Shown: positions 26,183 to 34,442 of the stretch, piece by piece
How the letters are laid out: each line of letters opens with the position of its first letter
Numbering within the stretch: position 1 is the stretch's first letter
Assembly: GCA_049515555.1 (NCBI GenBank)
Contig: JBEKTY010000062.1
Location: 1 to 40,598 of the forward strand
Origin: JBEKTY01 sp049515555
GTDB taxonomy: Bacteria > Planctomycetota > Planctomycetia > Pirellulales > Thermoguttaceae
Direction: 5' to 3'
DNA length: 40,598 nucleotides
The notes under the pieces: model-generated
What the model was told of the DNA's origin: nothing
Databases searched by the model: none
What the model saw: the letters and a program-made list of their open reading frames with translations, nothing else
Made by a program: the position numbers and the translations under genes

Positions 26183-26641
26183 ATCCGGCCTTCCTCTATT
26201 CGCAAGGCTTGGCTGGTTTCCATCCCTGTTGACGTGCCGGACGTGCAGCGGGCCGCCGTTGCCAAGCAAAGCGATGGAGGGCGGCGGGCCGCGTGGCGAT
26301 GTCAAGCCCCCGCCGGGCCGCACAGAATACACCAGGACGCCTACGCCACCAAGAAAAGGCAGCAAGCCCGTAGGACACCACCAGCGCCACGATCCGGCCG
26401 GGCGGGCCACAACCATCGACCAAGGCCCGTTGCGTGCGGCAGGCGCAATCGTCGTGGGCCGTTTCTACGCTGGGGGGCGTTCCGGACGGCCCACCCGCCA
26501 GAAAGAGACGCCCGTGGGGGCAGGGGTGGCCGGTCCGCTTCGGCTGACATAAATCCGTGGGATTTTTTCGCGGGAGGGTTGATTTGGCGCGCGGGACGGG
26601 TATGATGGGAGGCGGCCCAGAAATAAGGGGAAGGCGGAAAA
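26183..26641. other. gap without a supported gene
   Basis: Frames of 75-190 residues exist on both strands, but they lack start signals, domains and consistent codon bias. Nothing else is recognised except a purine-rich ribosome-binding region (aaggggaaggcggaaaa) at its right end serving the next gene. Confidence 0.55.
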
Positions 26642-27334
26642 ATGGGCGCTCGATCTGTCCGATCCATCGCCGCTACGCTAGCCCTGTTGTTTTTGTGGCT
26701 GGCTCTGGCTGGCGCCGAAAAACCCCGCGCTCATCATGCCACCGGCGACTACTCCCTCTGGCGGGATTCCAAGGAAGGCGATACCGGGCCGCTTGGCGGC
26801 GCCATCAGAGACAGACACTTGTACGGCGCAATGTATTTTAAGGTGCTGCAGATCACGGGCGCCCATACCGCAAAAGTGCATTGCAAGTGTGAAGTGGTTA
26901 TGACGGAGGAGGAACTTAAGGATTACCACGCCGCCTTCGGAACGATGCAGATCGAGTGGGATTTTCTGCTGAAATCGGCCGCCGTTGCCGACTTGCACGA
27001 AGAGCAGACGCTTGCCAGGATTCCCGGCTATTTCCGCCACGAAGGCCGGAAGCAATACGACAGCGCGCTAGGGGCCGTACACACGATTGACATTATCGCC
27101 GATGCACCGCGGCCCAAGTTGGAACCGCCGAAGGAAAAGCCCAAGCCTAAGCCGCCGGAGCCCGACTGGCGGACGTGGACGGATGCCAGCGGCGAACATA
27201 AGACCGAGGCGCAGTTCAAGGGCCTGGCGTTTGGCAAGGTGAAGCTCTTGAAGCGCGATGGGCAGGTGGCTACCGTTTCCCTCGATGATCTGAGCGAAGC
27301 CGATCGGGAGTGGATCAGGCGTCGGGCGAGATAG
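26642..27334 (+). CDS. secreted protein with C-terminal SHD1 domain
   Basis: A 230-residue protein. Signal peptide MGARSVRSIAATLALLFLWL (cleavage near AGAEKP). Residues about 30-160 have no recognised family; they contain two Cys (HCKCEV). A Lys/Pro-rich linker (PKEKPKPKPPEP) leads to an SHD1 (SLA1 homology domain 1) module at about 175-230: WRTWTDASGEHKTEAQFKG...VSLDDLSEADREWIRRR. SHD1 is very common in planctomycete secreted proteins; its role there is unknown. The start is supported by GGGGAAGGCGG upstream. A 17-bp inverted repeat that could end the transcript starts 30 bases after the stop. Confidence 0.85.
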   Translation: MGARSVRSIAATLALLFLWLALAGAEKPRAHHATGDYSLWRDSKEGDTGPLGGAIRDRHLYGAMYFKVLQITGAHTAKVHCKCEVVMTEEELKDYHAAFGTMQIEWDFLLKSAAVADLHEEQTLARIPGYFRHEGRKQYDSALGAVHTIDIIADAPRPKLEPPKEKPKPKPPEPDWRTWTDASGEHKTEAQFKGLAFGKVKLLKRDGQVATVSLDDLSEADREWIRRRAR

Positions 27335-27363
27335 CGCACTCAAATCGCGAGGGCGAGGTCGGT

Positions 27364-27430
27364 ACGGGGACGCAGCTAGTAATGGCGACATGCACAAGCC
27401 TTGGCTCTCATAAACTAGCTGCGTCCCCGT
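27364..27430. repeat. 17-bp perfect inverted repeat between convergent genes
   Basis: ACGGGGACGCAGCTAGT (27,364-27,380) is mirrored exactly at 27,414-27,430 with a 33-base loop. It lies between the SHD1 gene and ribE, which converge, so it may act as a two-way transcript end. Its right end matches the border of the mosaic element at 25,720-25,738. Confidence 0.85.
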
Positions 27431-27455
27431 TTCGACTCCGGGCGGAATTCAGAGC

Positions 27456-28055
27456 CTACTTCCAGTTCTCCGCCTCGGCGAGGCGCTGGACGTATTTCGC
27501 CAGGATGTCGGTTTCTAGGTTCACGCGGCCGCCGACCGTTAGCGGGCCGAGGGTCGTTACGGCCAGCGTGTAGGGGATGAGGGCCACGCTGAAACGATCC
27601 GGCTCGCTCTGGACGATGGTCAGGCTGACGCCGTCCACGGCGATCGAGCCCTTGGAGGCCATCTGCCGGCTCTGTGCTCGGGGCACGGAGAACCAGAAGG
27701 TAGACCAGTCGCCGTAGTCGTGCCGCTCCAGCAGCGCGCCCACGGCGTCGACGTGGCCGGAGACGAAGTGGCCGCCCAAGCGGCCCCCCACGGTCAAGGC
27801 CCGCTCCAGGTTCACCGGGCTGCCCGGCCGCAGGTCGCCCAGGTTGGTGCGGGCCAGCGTTTCCGGGCCGGCCTGGAAGCCCAGCGTGTCGCCGCTGACC
27901 TCGATCACCGTCAGGCAACAGCCGTTGACCGAGATGCTGTCGGCCACGGCCGTCTCGGCGGCGATCTGGGCGTGGCGGACGATCAGGCGGCAGCCGGGCG
28001 GTTCCGCGCGGAGTTCCGCCAGCGTGCCCAAGGCTTCCACGATTCCGGAAAACAT
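27456..28055 (-). CDS. ribE: riboflavin synthase alpha chain
   Basis: A 199-residue riboflavin synthase, full length. It converts two molecules of 6,7-dimethyl-8-ribityllumazine to riboflavin and 5-amino-6-ribitylaminouracil in the last step of riboflavin synthesis. Two tandem lumazine-binding domains are visible: MFSGIVEALG with VADSISVNGCCLTV in the first, and GHFVSGHVDAVG with ASKGSIAVDGVSLTIV in the second; a C-terminal helix DILAKYVQRLAE completes the trimer contact. The N-terminus begins exactly as the family does. A short run of agttgtc heptamers (about 28,062-28,085) separates it from pssA upstream on the same strand. It stands apart from other rib genes here. Confidence 0.96.
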   Translation of the reverse strand: MFSGIVEALGTLAELRAEPPGCRLIVRHAQIAAETAVADSISVNGCCLTVIEVSGDTLGFQAGPETLARTNLGDLRPGSPVNLERALTVGGRLGGHFVSGHVDAVGALLERHDYGDWSTFWFSVPRAQSRQMASKGSIAVDGVSLTIVQSEPDRFSVALIPYTLAVTTLGPLTVGGRVNLETDILAKYVQRLAEAENWK

Positions 28056-28081
28056 GGGGAGCAGTTGTCAGTTGTCAGTTG

Positions 28082-28900
28082 TCAGAATAACGATTCCTCC
28101 TGGTGCCGGCGCTGGACGAGTTTTTCCCAGCCGAAGCGGGCCGGCCCGTACAGCGTGAAGGCGGCGAAGACGATGGGCAGCGCATAGCCGCGGAAGACCA
28201 TGATCGCCACCAGCGTGAAAATGACGGCCACCAGTTGTGCGAAGCTCCGCTGCCCGCGGAAAATCTGGTTGACGACGTGCGGGTAGGGAATCCGCGAGAC
28301 CATCAGCAGCGCCACCAGGATGGCGAAAAAGGGCAGCACCGTCTGCAGCACGGTGTCGATGTGCGTGGCGTACAGCAGCGGATTGTCCTCTTTGCGGAGG
28401 GTGTAGAACATGATGGCGAACCCGGCGATGGCGCCGGCGGCGGCCGGGCTGGGCAGGCCGCTGAAGTGCAAATGCTCGTCGTCGTCGCTGGTCTCGACGT
28501 TGAAGCGGGCCAGCCGCAGGGCCGCGCAGGCCGCATAGGAGGCCGCGATGACCCACACCGCGTCGCGATGAAAATAGGCGAAGCGCGGACACATCTTGAC
28601 CAGCAGGAAGGCGGGCGTCACGCCGAACGTGATCACGTCGCAAAGGCTGTCCAGCTCGGCCCCAAAATCGCTGGCCGTGCGCGAGAGCCGCGCCACGTAA
28701 CCGTCCAGGGCGTCGAAGACCATCGCCAGGAAGATCAAAAAGGCGCTGTACATGCAGTTGGTGGGATCCTTGGCCAGATCGCCCAGGGCCGTCGCCGGGG
28801 CGTCGACCCGCGAGGCGATCACGATGCCGAAGAACCCGCACACCAGATTGCCCAGGGTGAACATCGTCGGCAGGATGGCGATCGTGCGAATGGTGCGCAT
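28082..28900 (-). CDS. pssA: CDP-diacylglycerol--serine O-phosphatidyltransferase
   Basis: A 272-residue integral membrane CDP-alcohol phosphatidyltransferase with about six to eight helices. It moves phosphatidyl from CDP-diacylglycerol to L-serine, giving phosphatidylserine. The complete active-site motif DGxxARx8GxxxDxxxD is visible from DALDGYVARLSR to FGAELDSLCD (about residues 63-88). N-terminal LPTMFTLGNLVCGFFGI is typical of PssA rather than PgsA. psd lies directly upstream on the same strand, separated by a repeat gap of 195 bases, so both steps to phosphatidylethanolamine are neighbours. The last residues overlap a heptamer run. Start ATG 28900; no strong ribosome-binding site seen. 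Confidence 0.94.
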   Translation of the reverse strand: MRTIRTIAILPTMFTLGNLVCGFFGIVIASRVDAPATALGDLAKDPTNCMYSAFLIFLAMVFDALDGYVARLSRTASDFGAELDSLCDVITFGVTPAFLLVKMCPRFAYFHRDAVWVIAASYAACAALRLARFNVETSDDDEHLHFSGLPSPAAAGAIAGFAIMFYTLRKEDNPLLYATHIDTVLQTVLPFFAILVALLMVSRIPYPHVVNQIFRGQRSFAQLVAVIFTLVAIMVFRGYALPIVFAAFTLYGPARFGWEKLVQRRHQEESLF

Positions 28901-28971
28901 CGGAAGGCCCAGCAGCGCTAGCGTAGTGCGTCAGAATTGAGGGAACGTATTCCGGGTAAGCCTGAAAAAAT

Positions 28972-29050
28972 GGGTGCCACTGCTGGCTTGCCCAGCAGTG
29001 TCGAACTACCACCGTGCGCAACACTGCTGGACAAGCCAGCAGTGGCACCC
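28972..29050. repeat. 29-bp inverted repeat GGGTGCCACTGCTGG
   Basis: GGGTGCCACTGCTGGCTTG plus cccagcagtg (28,972-29,000) is mirrored at 29,022-29,050 with few mismatches and a 21-base loop. Each arm itself contains a CTGCTGG/CCAGCAG stem. A third copy of the unit occurs at about 15,139-15,167. It sits between psd and pssA. Confidence 0.85.
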
Positions 29051-29095
29051 CCAAGGTCATAAAGCCCCATTTGAGCGAGTCACCCCACTAACAGG

Positions 29096-30073
29096 TCATT
29101 GTTTCGGGTTGCGTGCGACGACAGTGATCCCGGCTTTGACTTTCTGACCCACGACGACCTGCACCGCGCAGGCCGCCGGCAGGATGAGCTCGGTCCGTGA
29201 GCCGAGTTTTATCATACCAAAGACGTGGCCGCGGGGCATTACCTCGCCGGGGCGGAGGGTGCACACGATCCGCCGGGCGATGGCCCCGGAGATCTGGCGG
29301 ACCACGAGCCGCCCGTGCGGTGCGGCCTCCTCCTCCAGGCCGATCCACATGTTCTCGTTGCGGAGTGCACTTTCGGGTCGCAAGGCGTTGAGGAATTCGC
29401 CCGGCGAATAACGCAGGGCCAGCACGCGGGCGGCGGCCGGACTGCGGTTCAGGTGCACGTTGAAGATCGAGAGGAAGATGCCGATGCGGATGGCCGGCCC
29501 GGCGAGAAACTCATCGTGCGCAAGCGGCGTGATCTCGCGTACCGTCCCGTCGGCCGGCGAGACGAGCAGCCCCGCCGCCTGCGGCACACGCCGCCACGGA
29601 TTGCGGAAGAAGAACAGCAGCAAGGCCAGTCCCGCGGCGGGGATGGCCGGCAGACACCAGGCCCAGCCGCCGTAGGGCAGATACCAGGCCCAGCCGCCGG
29701 CCGCCACGGTCAGGGCCAGCAAAGGCCAGCCCGCCAGGTGCAGCTCGGCGGCGCCCCAGGGGGCCAGGGGAATCCGCCGCCGCCAGCGAAACGGGTCGTC
29801 GGCCTCGGCCCAAGCGCAGTCGCAGCAGTTGCGGCAATCCTTCAGGTCGCGCGGGTCGAGGATCTCGTGCGGTGCGCCGGCGTCGGTGCCCTGCCGCCGG
29901 GCGGCCATGGCCCGCACGTAGGCGGGTCGAAAACGCTTCAGCCACCAGCGGCGCAGGCGGCCCCAGGCCCGCTCGACCTGATAGCAGACCCCGCCACCCG
30001 GCTGGACGCTCCGAATGTTGGCCGGGAGCGGCTCCGGGGTTTGCCGGGCTACGGCCTGACCGCTGATGCTCAT
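29096..30073 (-). CDS. psd: phosphatidylserine decarboxylase with N-terminal extension
   Basis: A 325-residue proenzyme. The C-terminal about 190 residues are a short-form (type 2) Psd: LVSPADGTVREI, FLSIFNVHLNRSP, and the self-cleavage site LGSRTE, where Ser292 should become the pyruvoyl group, leaving a 34-residue alpha chain. It converts phosphatidylserine to phosphatidylethanolamine at the membrane. The first about 140 residues are an extension with a Cys-rich segment (CRNCCDC) and two hydrophobic stretches (LHLAGWPLLALTVAAGGWAW and LPAIPAAGLALLLFFF). The hydrophobic stretches are common in the family; the Cys cluster is unfamiliar to me. The start ATG 30073 has GGAAGG about eight bases before; an upstream start at 30,109 is possible. 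Pathway partner pssA is the next gene. Confidence 0.93.
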   Translation of the reverse strand: MSISGQAVARQTPEPLPANIRSVQPGGGVCYQVERAWGRLRRWWLKRFRPAYVRAMAARRQGTDAGAPHEILDPRDLKDCRNCCDCAWAEADDPFRWRRRIPLAPWGAAELHLAGWPLLALTVAAGGWAWYLPYGGWAWCLPAIPAAGLALLLFFFRNPWRRVPQAAGLLVSPADGTVREITPLAHDEFLAGPAIRIGIFLSIFNVHLNRSPAAARVLALRYSPGEFLNALRPESALRNENMWIGLEEEAAPHGRLVVRQISGAIARRIVCTLRPGEVMPRGHVFGMIKLGSRTELILPAACAVQVVVGQKVKAGITVVARNPKQ

Positions 30074-30143
30074 GCGACAGCCTTCCGTTGGGCGGTTCCC
30101 ACTGCCCAATCATACCCCGCTGGGAGCCGGCTGAGAAGGAAGG

Positions 30144-30149
30144 TACAAT
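30144..30149 (+). promoter_or_regulatory. possible -10 box of a leaderless transcript
   Basis: TACAAT ends seven bases before the ATGATG start at 30,157. A transcript starting 7-8 bases downstream would have almost no leader. There is no clear -35, and a purine run (gaaggaagg) in front could be an ordinary ribosome-binding site instead. Confidence 0.25.
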
Positions 30150-30156
30150 ACCGCCC

Positions 30157-30702
30157 ATGATGTTCCTCGAGAGTCCCTGGCCCGCCTTGCTGCTGGGCAT
30201 TGCGGCCGAAGCGATCCTGCTGGTGATCCTGGTTCGCAGCGGCCGAGGCGTTCTGCTGTGGGCCATCGGCGGCGTGGCATTGCTGACGGCTCTGGCGGTG
30301 GTAGTCGAGCAATTGATCCCCACCCACCGAAAGCAGGTAACGGCGACGCTCCAGGGGGCCGCGGCGGCGCTGGAGGCCAACGATCTGGAGCGGCTGTTGG
30401 AGACTATTTCACCCGCCGCGGCCGACACGCGGGCCGCCGCCCGCTGGGCCCTCGATACCGCACTTTTCGTGCAGTTGCAGATCCGCAATCTGGAGATCGC
30501 GATCAACAGCACCACGAGCCCCCCCACCGCCCGCACCACCTTCACCGCGGTGGCCACCGGCCGGGATCGGCGCGGCGAGATCGAGGGCGTGTTCTCCCGG
30601 CCGGTGCGGATGGAGGTCGATCTGCGGCGGGAATCGGGCCGGTGGCTGATCACCGCCCACCGCTTCCTCGACGAGGAAATGCAGAAAGCGTTCCCCCGCT
30701 AG
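30157..30702 (+). CDS. two-helix membrane protein with NTF2-like domain
   Basis: A 181-residue protein. Two N-terminal helices (LLLGIAAEAILLVILVR and LLWAIGGVALLTALAVVVE) are followed by a soluble domain of about 130 residues: a helix-rich start (AAAALEANDLERLLETISP) and a beta-sheet with ending VDLRRESGRWLITAHRF. This is the SnoaL/NTF2-like alpha+beta pattern often seen in stress or transport proteins; no active site is visible. The start MMFLESPW was chosen over the upstream 30,088 because the extra residues look non-coding. Divergent from psd with 83 bases between starts. The function is unknown. Confidence 0.78.
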   Translation: MMFLESPWPALLLGIAAEAILLVILVRSGRGVLLWAIGGVALLTALAVVVEQLIPTHRKQVTATLQGAAAALEANDLERLLETISPAAADTRAAARWALDTALFVQLQIRNLEIAINSTTSPPTARTTFTAVATGRDRRGEIEGVFSRPVRMEVDLRRESGRWLITAHRFLDEEMQKAFPR

Positions 30703-30735
30703 CGATTCTCGATCGCTAGCACCAGCAGGCCCTAT

Positions 30736-30848
30736 CCGGGATTATTCACCGAGGCTCGTAGTGACCCGATTTATCGGGTCTGAAGGGTGTCAAGAAGTCG
30801 AGGACCGCATGAATGCGGTCACTACGAACGACTGGTGAATAATCCGGG
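30736..30848. repeat. 113-bp nested palindromic element
   Basis: Outer arms CCGGGATTATTCACC...CTCGTAGTGACC and GGTCACTACGAA...GGTGAATAATCCGGG face each other. Inside are two small stems, gacccgatttatcgggtc and accgcatgaatgcggt. It is compact and MITE-like, without an open frame, just after the stop of the preceding membrane protein. Confidence 0.85.
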
Positions 30849-30879
30849 CTATCGGTTCCAGGTTAGAATCGCGGCTTGC

Positions 30880-31152
30880 TTATGCAGCCCGCCGCATGGG
30901 CAGCCGAACCGACGTCTCCTCGGCGACGGCTTGCACCTGGAAACGCATGGCCGGCAGCACAGCGGCCTGAGGGGCCACGTCCGGAGTATCAGATGCCGTC
31001 GCGGGCCCGCGCAGCCTCGTCAGGCACCAACGCCCAACGCCCAACGCCTGGCGCCAACCAATCAACGCGGACCCCACAATCGCCGCAAACCCGGTCGCAA
31101 CCGGCATCAGTTGGTCAGGGCCAATATAACCGAACAACTCGGTGTGAATCAC
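30880..31152 (-). CDS. small membrane protein (90 aa)
   Basis: Predicted 90-residue protein from GTG 31152: MIHTELFGYIGPDQLMPVAT, one membrane helix (VATGFAAIVGSALIGW), a basic WRQALGVGRWCLTRLRG segment and a low-complexity tail. An N-terminal Gly-Pro loop before a single helix resembles short planctomycete membrane proteins, which is family impression only. A GGCGGAGA stretch about ten bases upstream supports the GTG. The gap 31,153-31,310 beyond it contains no gene. Confidence 0.55.
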   Translation of the reverse strand: MIHTELFGYIGPDQLMPVATGFAAIVGSALIGWRQALGVGRWCLTRLRGPATASDTPDVAPQAAVLPAMRFQVQAVAEETSVRLPMRRAA

Positions 31153-31310
31153 TGCTGTCTCCGCCTCTAGCCGTCAAAGCACAACCGCCAACCAAGAGTT
31201 TAGTTTATGTCGAAACCGGAAATCATGCAAGCGTTTGGTAGCGTTTCTTGGCTCGACATCAGAAAATGGCTCAGTAGTGGGGGTTGCTGGTTAGGGCATG
31301 TGCGTACCCC

Positions 31311-31859
31311 TCAAATGCTCCGCGGCGGCGGGAACGAGGGCGACAGGGGCGGCGCCGACAGCGGCGGCGCCGACCAAGGCAAGCCCGACGGACCGGCCGG
31401 CGTCATGCCTTGGGTCCACGGTCCAAACATGGACCAGGGCTGCGGAAACGCCCCCGGCGGGTTTGGATTCTGCCAGGGACCCATCGGCGAAGCCCCCCAT
31501 CCGCCCGAATATCCCCCCCATGGAGTGTATGGCGTTGCGCCCGGACGGAACGGATATTGCCATTCGCCGTAGGGCCGAATGGATTCACCCGCGCCCCAGG
31601 TCTGAACGATGTGCATGTTATCCGCACCGCCGTCGCCGGCCCGAATGCTCGTGTGGTTCTGGCGATAGCCGCTTTCCTGGTAGGTCGGGTCGAAGCGGAG
31701 CACCGCCGGCTCCTCGGGCTGGTACTGTGCTACCCGAGCGCCGGTTACCGGCGAATGACTGTAAGTCGAGGGCCGGAAGATCCAACTGGTTTCCTCCGCC
31801 TTGAGCCCCAGCGGCGCCAGGACCGGAACGACGGCAAGGATGGCAAGATGCAATTTCAT
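31311..31859 (-). CDS. secreted Pro/Gly/Trp-rich protein
   Basis: A 182-residue protein with a signal peptide (MKLHLAILAVVPVLAPLG, cleavage near KAEE). The first mature part has RPSTYSHSPVTGARVAQYQP and YRQNHTSIRAGDG, while the C-terminal 90 residues are low complexity in Pro, Gly and Trp (TPWGGYSGGWGASPMGPWQ). No catalytic motif. It may be a surface or envelope structural protein. Start ATG 31859 gives the signal peptide; 31,874 adds five residues. It lies 18 bases after the lipoprotein gene on the same strand, so probably the last gene of the surE operon. Confidence 0.75.
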   Translation of the reverse strand: MKLHLAILAVVPVLAPLGLKAEETSWIFRPSTYSHSPVTGARVAQYQPEEPAVLRFDPTYQESGYRQNHTSIRAGDGGADNMHIVQTWGAGESIRPYGEWQYPFRPGATPYTPWGGYSGGWGASPMGPWQNPNPPGAFPQPWSMFGPWTQGMTPAGPSGLPWSAPPLSAPPLSPSFPPPRSI

Positions 31860-31877
31860 GGATGCGACTCTCACAGC

Positions 31878-32444
31878 TTAGGGTTGCCTTGGATGCTCGA
31901 CGAACAATTCCTCCTCCTGCGGATCGTAAACGTAGCGGTCGCCCGCCGGCAGGGCGGGCAATCGGATGTAATTGGCCTTGATGATCTTGTCCATGAACTC
32001 CTGGTGGCTCTTCGGGGCGCGGCCCTCGGGGTCGGCGGCCTTGTACAATTGCATTGCGCTGCGGATCTGGATCAGAACGGCCTGTTCTCTGACGGCCCAG
32101 AGGGCCTTGATGGGCGTGGCGACGGCTCCCATGCCGTAGCCGCGGCCCTTTTCTCCCATGCCCACGCCGGCCTTGTCGCGGTTCGGTTCCCCGGCCCGCG
32201 TCCCCTGGCTCGCCTGCTCTCCGGCTCCGCTCGTCACCTGCTCTGCGGCTCCGCCGCTGGCGTCGGCCTGCTGGCGCGCGGTTTCGAGTGCCTGCGACAG
32301 GGCCGAGGCGGGGCCCGACGGCGGCACAGCCGTCGCGGGCGCGGCCGGGCCGGGCGGCAACGGCGGCCGGCCCTGCTCCGGCGACCCGCCGCAACCGGCC
32401 GCCGCCAATGCCATGCCCAGCCACGGCAGCGACAATCGTCTCAT
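31878..32444 (-). CDS. lipoprotein with pilin-like C-terminal domain
   Basis: A 188-residue protein with a lipobox (AAAGC, Cys at about residue 17), a long Pro/Ala/Gly/Gln-rich linker (about residues 20-105) and a compact C-terminal domain (about 110-188: VREQAVLIQIRSAMQLYKAA, ...DKIIKANYIRLPALPAGDRYVYD). The end resembles the globular part of type II pseudopilins, a weak similarity only. Anchored in a membrane by lipid. Start ATG 32444 overlaps the surE stop (ATGA) and has GGAAAGGAAGG about five bases upstream. Expression is therefore coupled to surE. Confidence 0.8.
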   Translation of the reverse strand: MRRLSLPWLGMALAAAGCGGSPEQGRPPLPPGPAAPATAVPPSGPASALSQALETARQQADASGGAAEQVTSGAGEQASQGTRAGEPNRDKAGVGMGEKGRGYGMGAVATPIKALWAVREQAVLIQIRSAMQLYKAADPEGRAPKSHQEFMDKIIKANYIRLPALPAGDRYVYDPQEEELFVEHPRQP

Positions 32445-33256
32445 CGGCCTTCCTTTCCAGCGCCCTCCGCCGAGCGGTCCAGGCTGAACTGCCACCGCTG
32501 CATCTCCTGTAGCGCGGCCTGCCGGGTCATGTTATAGTCCAACGGGGTCAGGCTGATCATGCCTCGCGACAGGGCCGACAAGTCGGTTTCATGCTCGGTC
32601 ACCAAGGGCGCGGGACCGCCCCGCAGCCAGTAATAGTCGCGGCCCCAGGGGTCCTTCCGTTTTTCGAAACAGTCGCCGTAACGGGTGACGTTCATGGGCA
32701 CGCTGCACACCTTGGGCGTGCCCCGCAGCGCGGCCGTCGGGATGTTCATGTTGTAAAGTTGGGGCGCGGGGCCCTTTTTTTCCATGATCTGGGCGATGAT
32801 CTGGCGGGCCAGTTGGGCAGCCTGGTCGAAGCGGGCGTGCTCGTCGAACTCCAGCGAGACGGCGATGCTGGTGATCCCGAAGAAGGCCCCCTCGATGGCC
32901 GCGGCCACCGTGCCCGAATACAGCACGTTGATCCCCGCGTTCAAGCCGCTATTTATTCCGCTGACCACCAGACCGGGACACTGCGGGCAGAACTCGGCCA
33001 CGCCGATCTTGACGCAGTCGGCCGGGCTGCCCTGCACCGACCAGCCCCAGCGGGTCTGATCTCCGCCGGCGGTCCGCTCCCCGGAAAAAACCTCTTTTAC
33101 CACCAGCGGCGTAAGGTAGGTAATGGTATGCCCCACGCCGCTCTGCTCCGTGGCGGGGGCGACCACATAGACCTCGCCCAGTTGGGTTAACTCCCGATAC
33201 ATGGCTGAGAGCCCGGGGGCATAGATTCCGTCGTCGTTGGTCAGCAGGATAAGCAC
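32441..33256 (-). CDS. surE: 5'/3'-nucleotidase SurE
   Basis: A 271-residue SurE. It removes phosphate from nucleoside 5'- and 3'-monophosphates, in a metal-dependent reaction in the cytoplasm. Seen: VLILLTNDDGIYAPG at the N-terminus with the metal-binding Asp pair, GSPADCVKIG, SGINSGLNAG and GTVAAAIEGAFFG. The start GTG 33256 is inferred because SurE starts MxILLTNDDG and no ATG lies nearer; the frame runs on to ATG 33403, adding 49 unrelated residues. The stop overlaps the start of the lipoprotein gene (ATGA), an operon link that is unusual for surE, which is more often with pcm or rpoS in other bacteria. Confidence 0.94.
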   Translation of the reverse strand: MLILLTNDDGIYAPGLSAMYRELTQLGEVYVVAPATEQSGVGHTITYLTPLVVKEVFSGERTAGGDQTRWGWSVQGSPADCVKIGVAEFCPQCPGLVVSGINSGLNAGINVLYSGTVAAAIEGAFFGITSIAVSLEFDEHARFDQAAQLARQIIAQIMEKKGPAPQLYNMNIPTAALRGTPKVCSVPMNVTRYGDCFEKRKDPWGRDYYWLRGGPAPLVTEHETDLSALSRGMISLTPLDYNMTRQAALQEMQRWQFSLDRSAEGAGKEGR

Positions 33257-33698
33257 CGCAGTCGATCCGTCCTTTCCGTGAGCGATCCTCTTAGACGCCA
33301 ATCGGCCGGTCTGTTCCGTGAGCAATCCTTTTCGGGCCCAGCTTTCATCATAATCAGCCACGGCGACGGTTACAACGCAGGAAGCCATAATGTGTTTGCG
33401 CATTTACACTTACGATTTTGGTGGCATGTGGCAACTCCTCGCGCGTGGTGGGGTCGTTTGACAATCCCATACGCACTAAGTTGAGCAAGTTGAGCGTTGT
33501 AAGTCGCGGCTTGCCCGCTCCCCTCTCCCTCCGGGAGATGGTTAGGGTGGTCTGATTAAACGTCTAAGTTACTGCGGCCAAAACTCGACGCACGAAATAC
33601 GAAACAACTCGGTCTTGGGCCTCGGTTTTCGGGGGTGTGGCTGCGCTCGACCCCCGGCATCTATGGCTAGCAACCCTGTTCGGGTTGCGTGGCAGGCC
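33257..33698. other. gap between surE and the next gene, repeat-bearing
   Basis: No supported gene. It holds a CTCTCCC-type repeat arm (about 33,524-33,552) and agttgag triplets near 33,480-33,500. The promoter of surE must lie at its left edge; no clear box is seen. Confidence 0.5.
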
Positions 33699-34442
33699 CT
33701 ACTTGAGCGAAATTGTGCGGGCCAGCGGTTGCAGGACGTGCTCGATCACCTGGTTCTCGATCATCTCCTCGCAGATCCGCCGAAGCTGTTTAAGCGTGTC
33801 GACGTACGTCCGCTCGGGACCGAGGCTGCCGTACTGCCGGGCGGTAACGTAGACGCTGAGCTGCTCCTCGGGGAACTCGCCGGTGCGGACCTGGTAGGCG
33901 TTGGTGCGGGTTTCCATGCTCAGGCGGAACTGCAAGCGGCACTCCTCGTCCAGGGCCACGGTCAACGAGGGCTCGCAGTTGATCACGGTCGCGCCGGGAA
34001 TCTCCAGGAGCCGCTCCAAGGCCGGGCTCACCCCCAGGGCCTCGGCCATCAGCTCGTTGTGGTTGCCCCGATAGGTGAAGTCGAAGCCGTACAGCAGGTC
34101 CAGGGCCTCGCAGTCCAGCGGGCTGACCGAGAGCATGTAGGGGGCCAGGTCCAAGACCAGCTCGTGCTGCCGCAGGGCCTCCTCGATCGTCTCCGGGTTG
34201 ACCTGGCCGGAGCACACCCGGCGGGGCTCGATGGTGCACCAGCGGTAGCTGCCGCGGTCCTTGTCCTCCTCGAGCACGAAATCCCCCTTGTCGCGGCAGT
34301 AGAAGTTTCGCATCGTGGGGTAGGTCTTCTGGATCCGCTCGAAGAAGTGCAGCACGGTCTCCCGGTTCGCCGGCAGCTCCATCTCGGTGCCGAGATTCAT
34401 GTTGATGTAGAAGTCGTCGCACAAGGAGCTGAAGCGATTCAT
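33699..34442 (-). CDS. conserved planctomycete-type protein
   Basis: A 247-residue soluble protein without signal or helix: MNRFSSLCDDFYINMNLGTE, then ELPANRETVLHFFERIQK, FYCRDKGDFVLEEDKDRG, and SVSPLDCEALDLLYGFDF, ending TLKQLRRICEEMIENQV. From memory, nearly collinear proteins exist in many planctomycetes, but their function is unknown. Start ATG 34442 was chosen because GGAAGGG stands nine bases before it; ATG 34451 is too close to that site. The frame continues 225 bases further up through repeat sequence that would be translated as junk. Divergent from ogt with about 98 bases between. Confidence 0.83.
   Translation of the reverse strand: MNRFSSLCDDFYINMNLGTEMELPANRETVLHFFERIQKTYPTMRNFYCRDKGDFVLEEDKDRGSYRWCTIEPRRVCSGQVNPETIEEALRQHELVLDLAPYMLSVSPLDCEALDLLYGFDFTYRGNHNELMAEALGVSPALERLLEIPGATVINCEPSLTVALDEECRLQFRLSMETRTNAYQVRTGEFPEEQLSVYVTARQYGSLGPERTYVDTLKQLRRICEEMIENQVIEHVLQPLARTISLK

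Noticed and set aside
26102..26605. Plus-strand 167-residue frame
   Set aside because: It has no domain, no ribosome-binding site and starts inside the possible promoter/small RNA stretch.
31284..32537. Plus-strand 417-residue frame
   Set aside because: It is opposite a signal-peptide protein and a lipoprotein with good start signals, and shows no family features.
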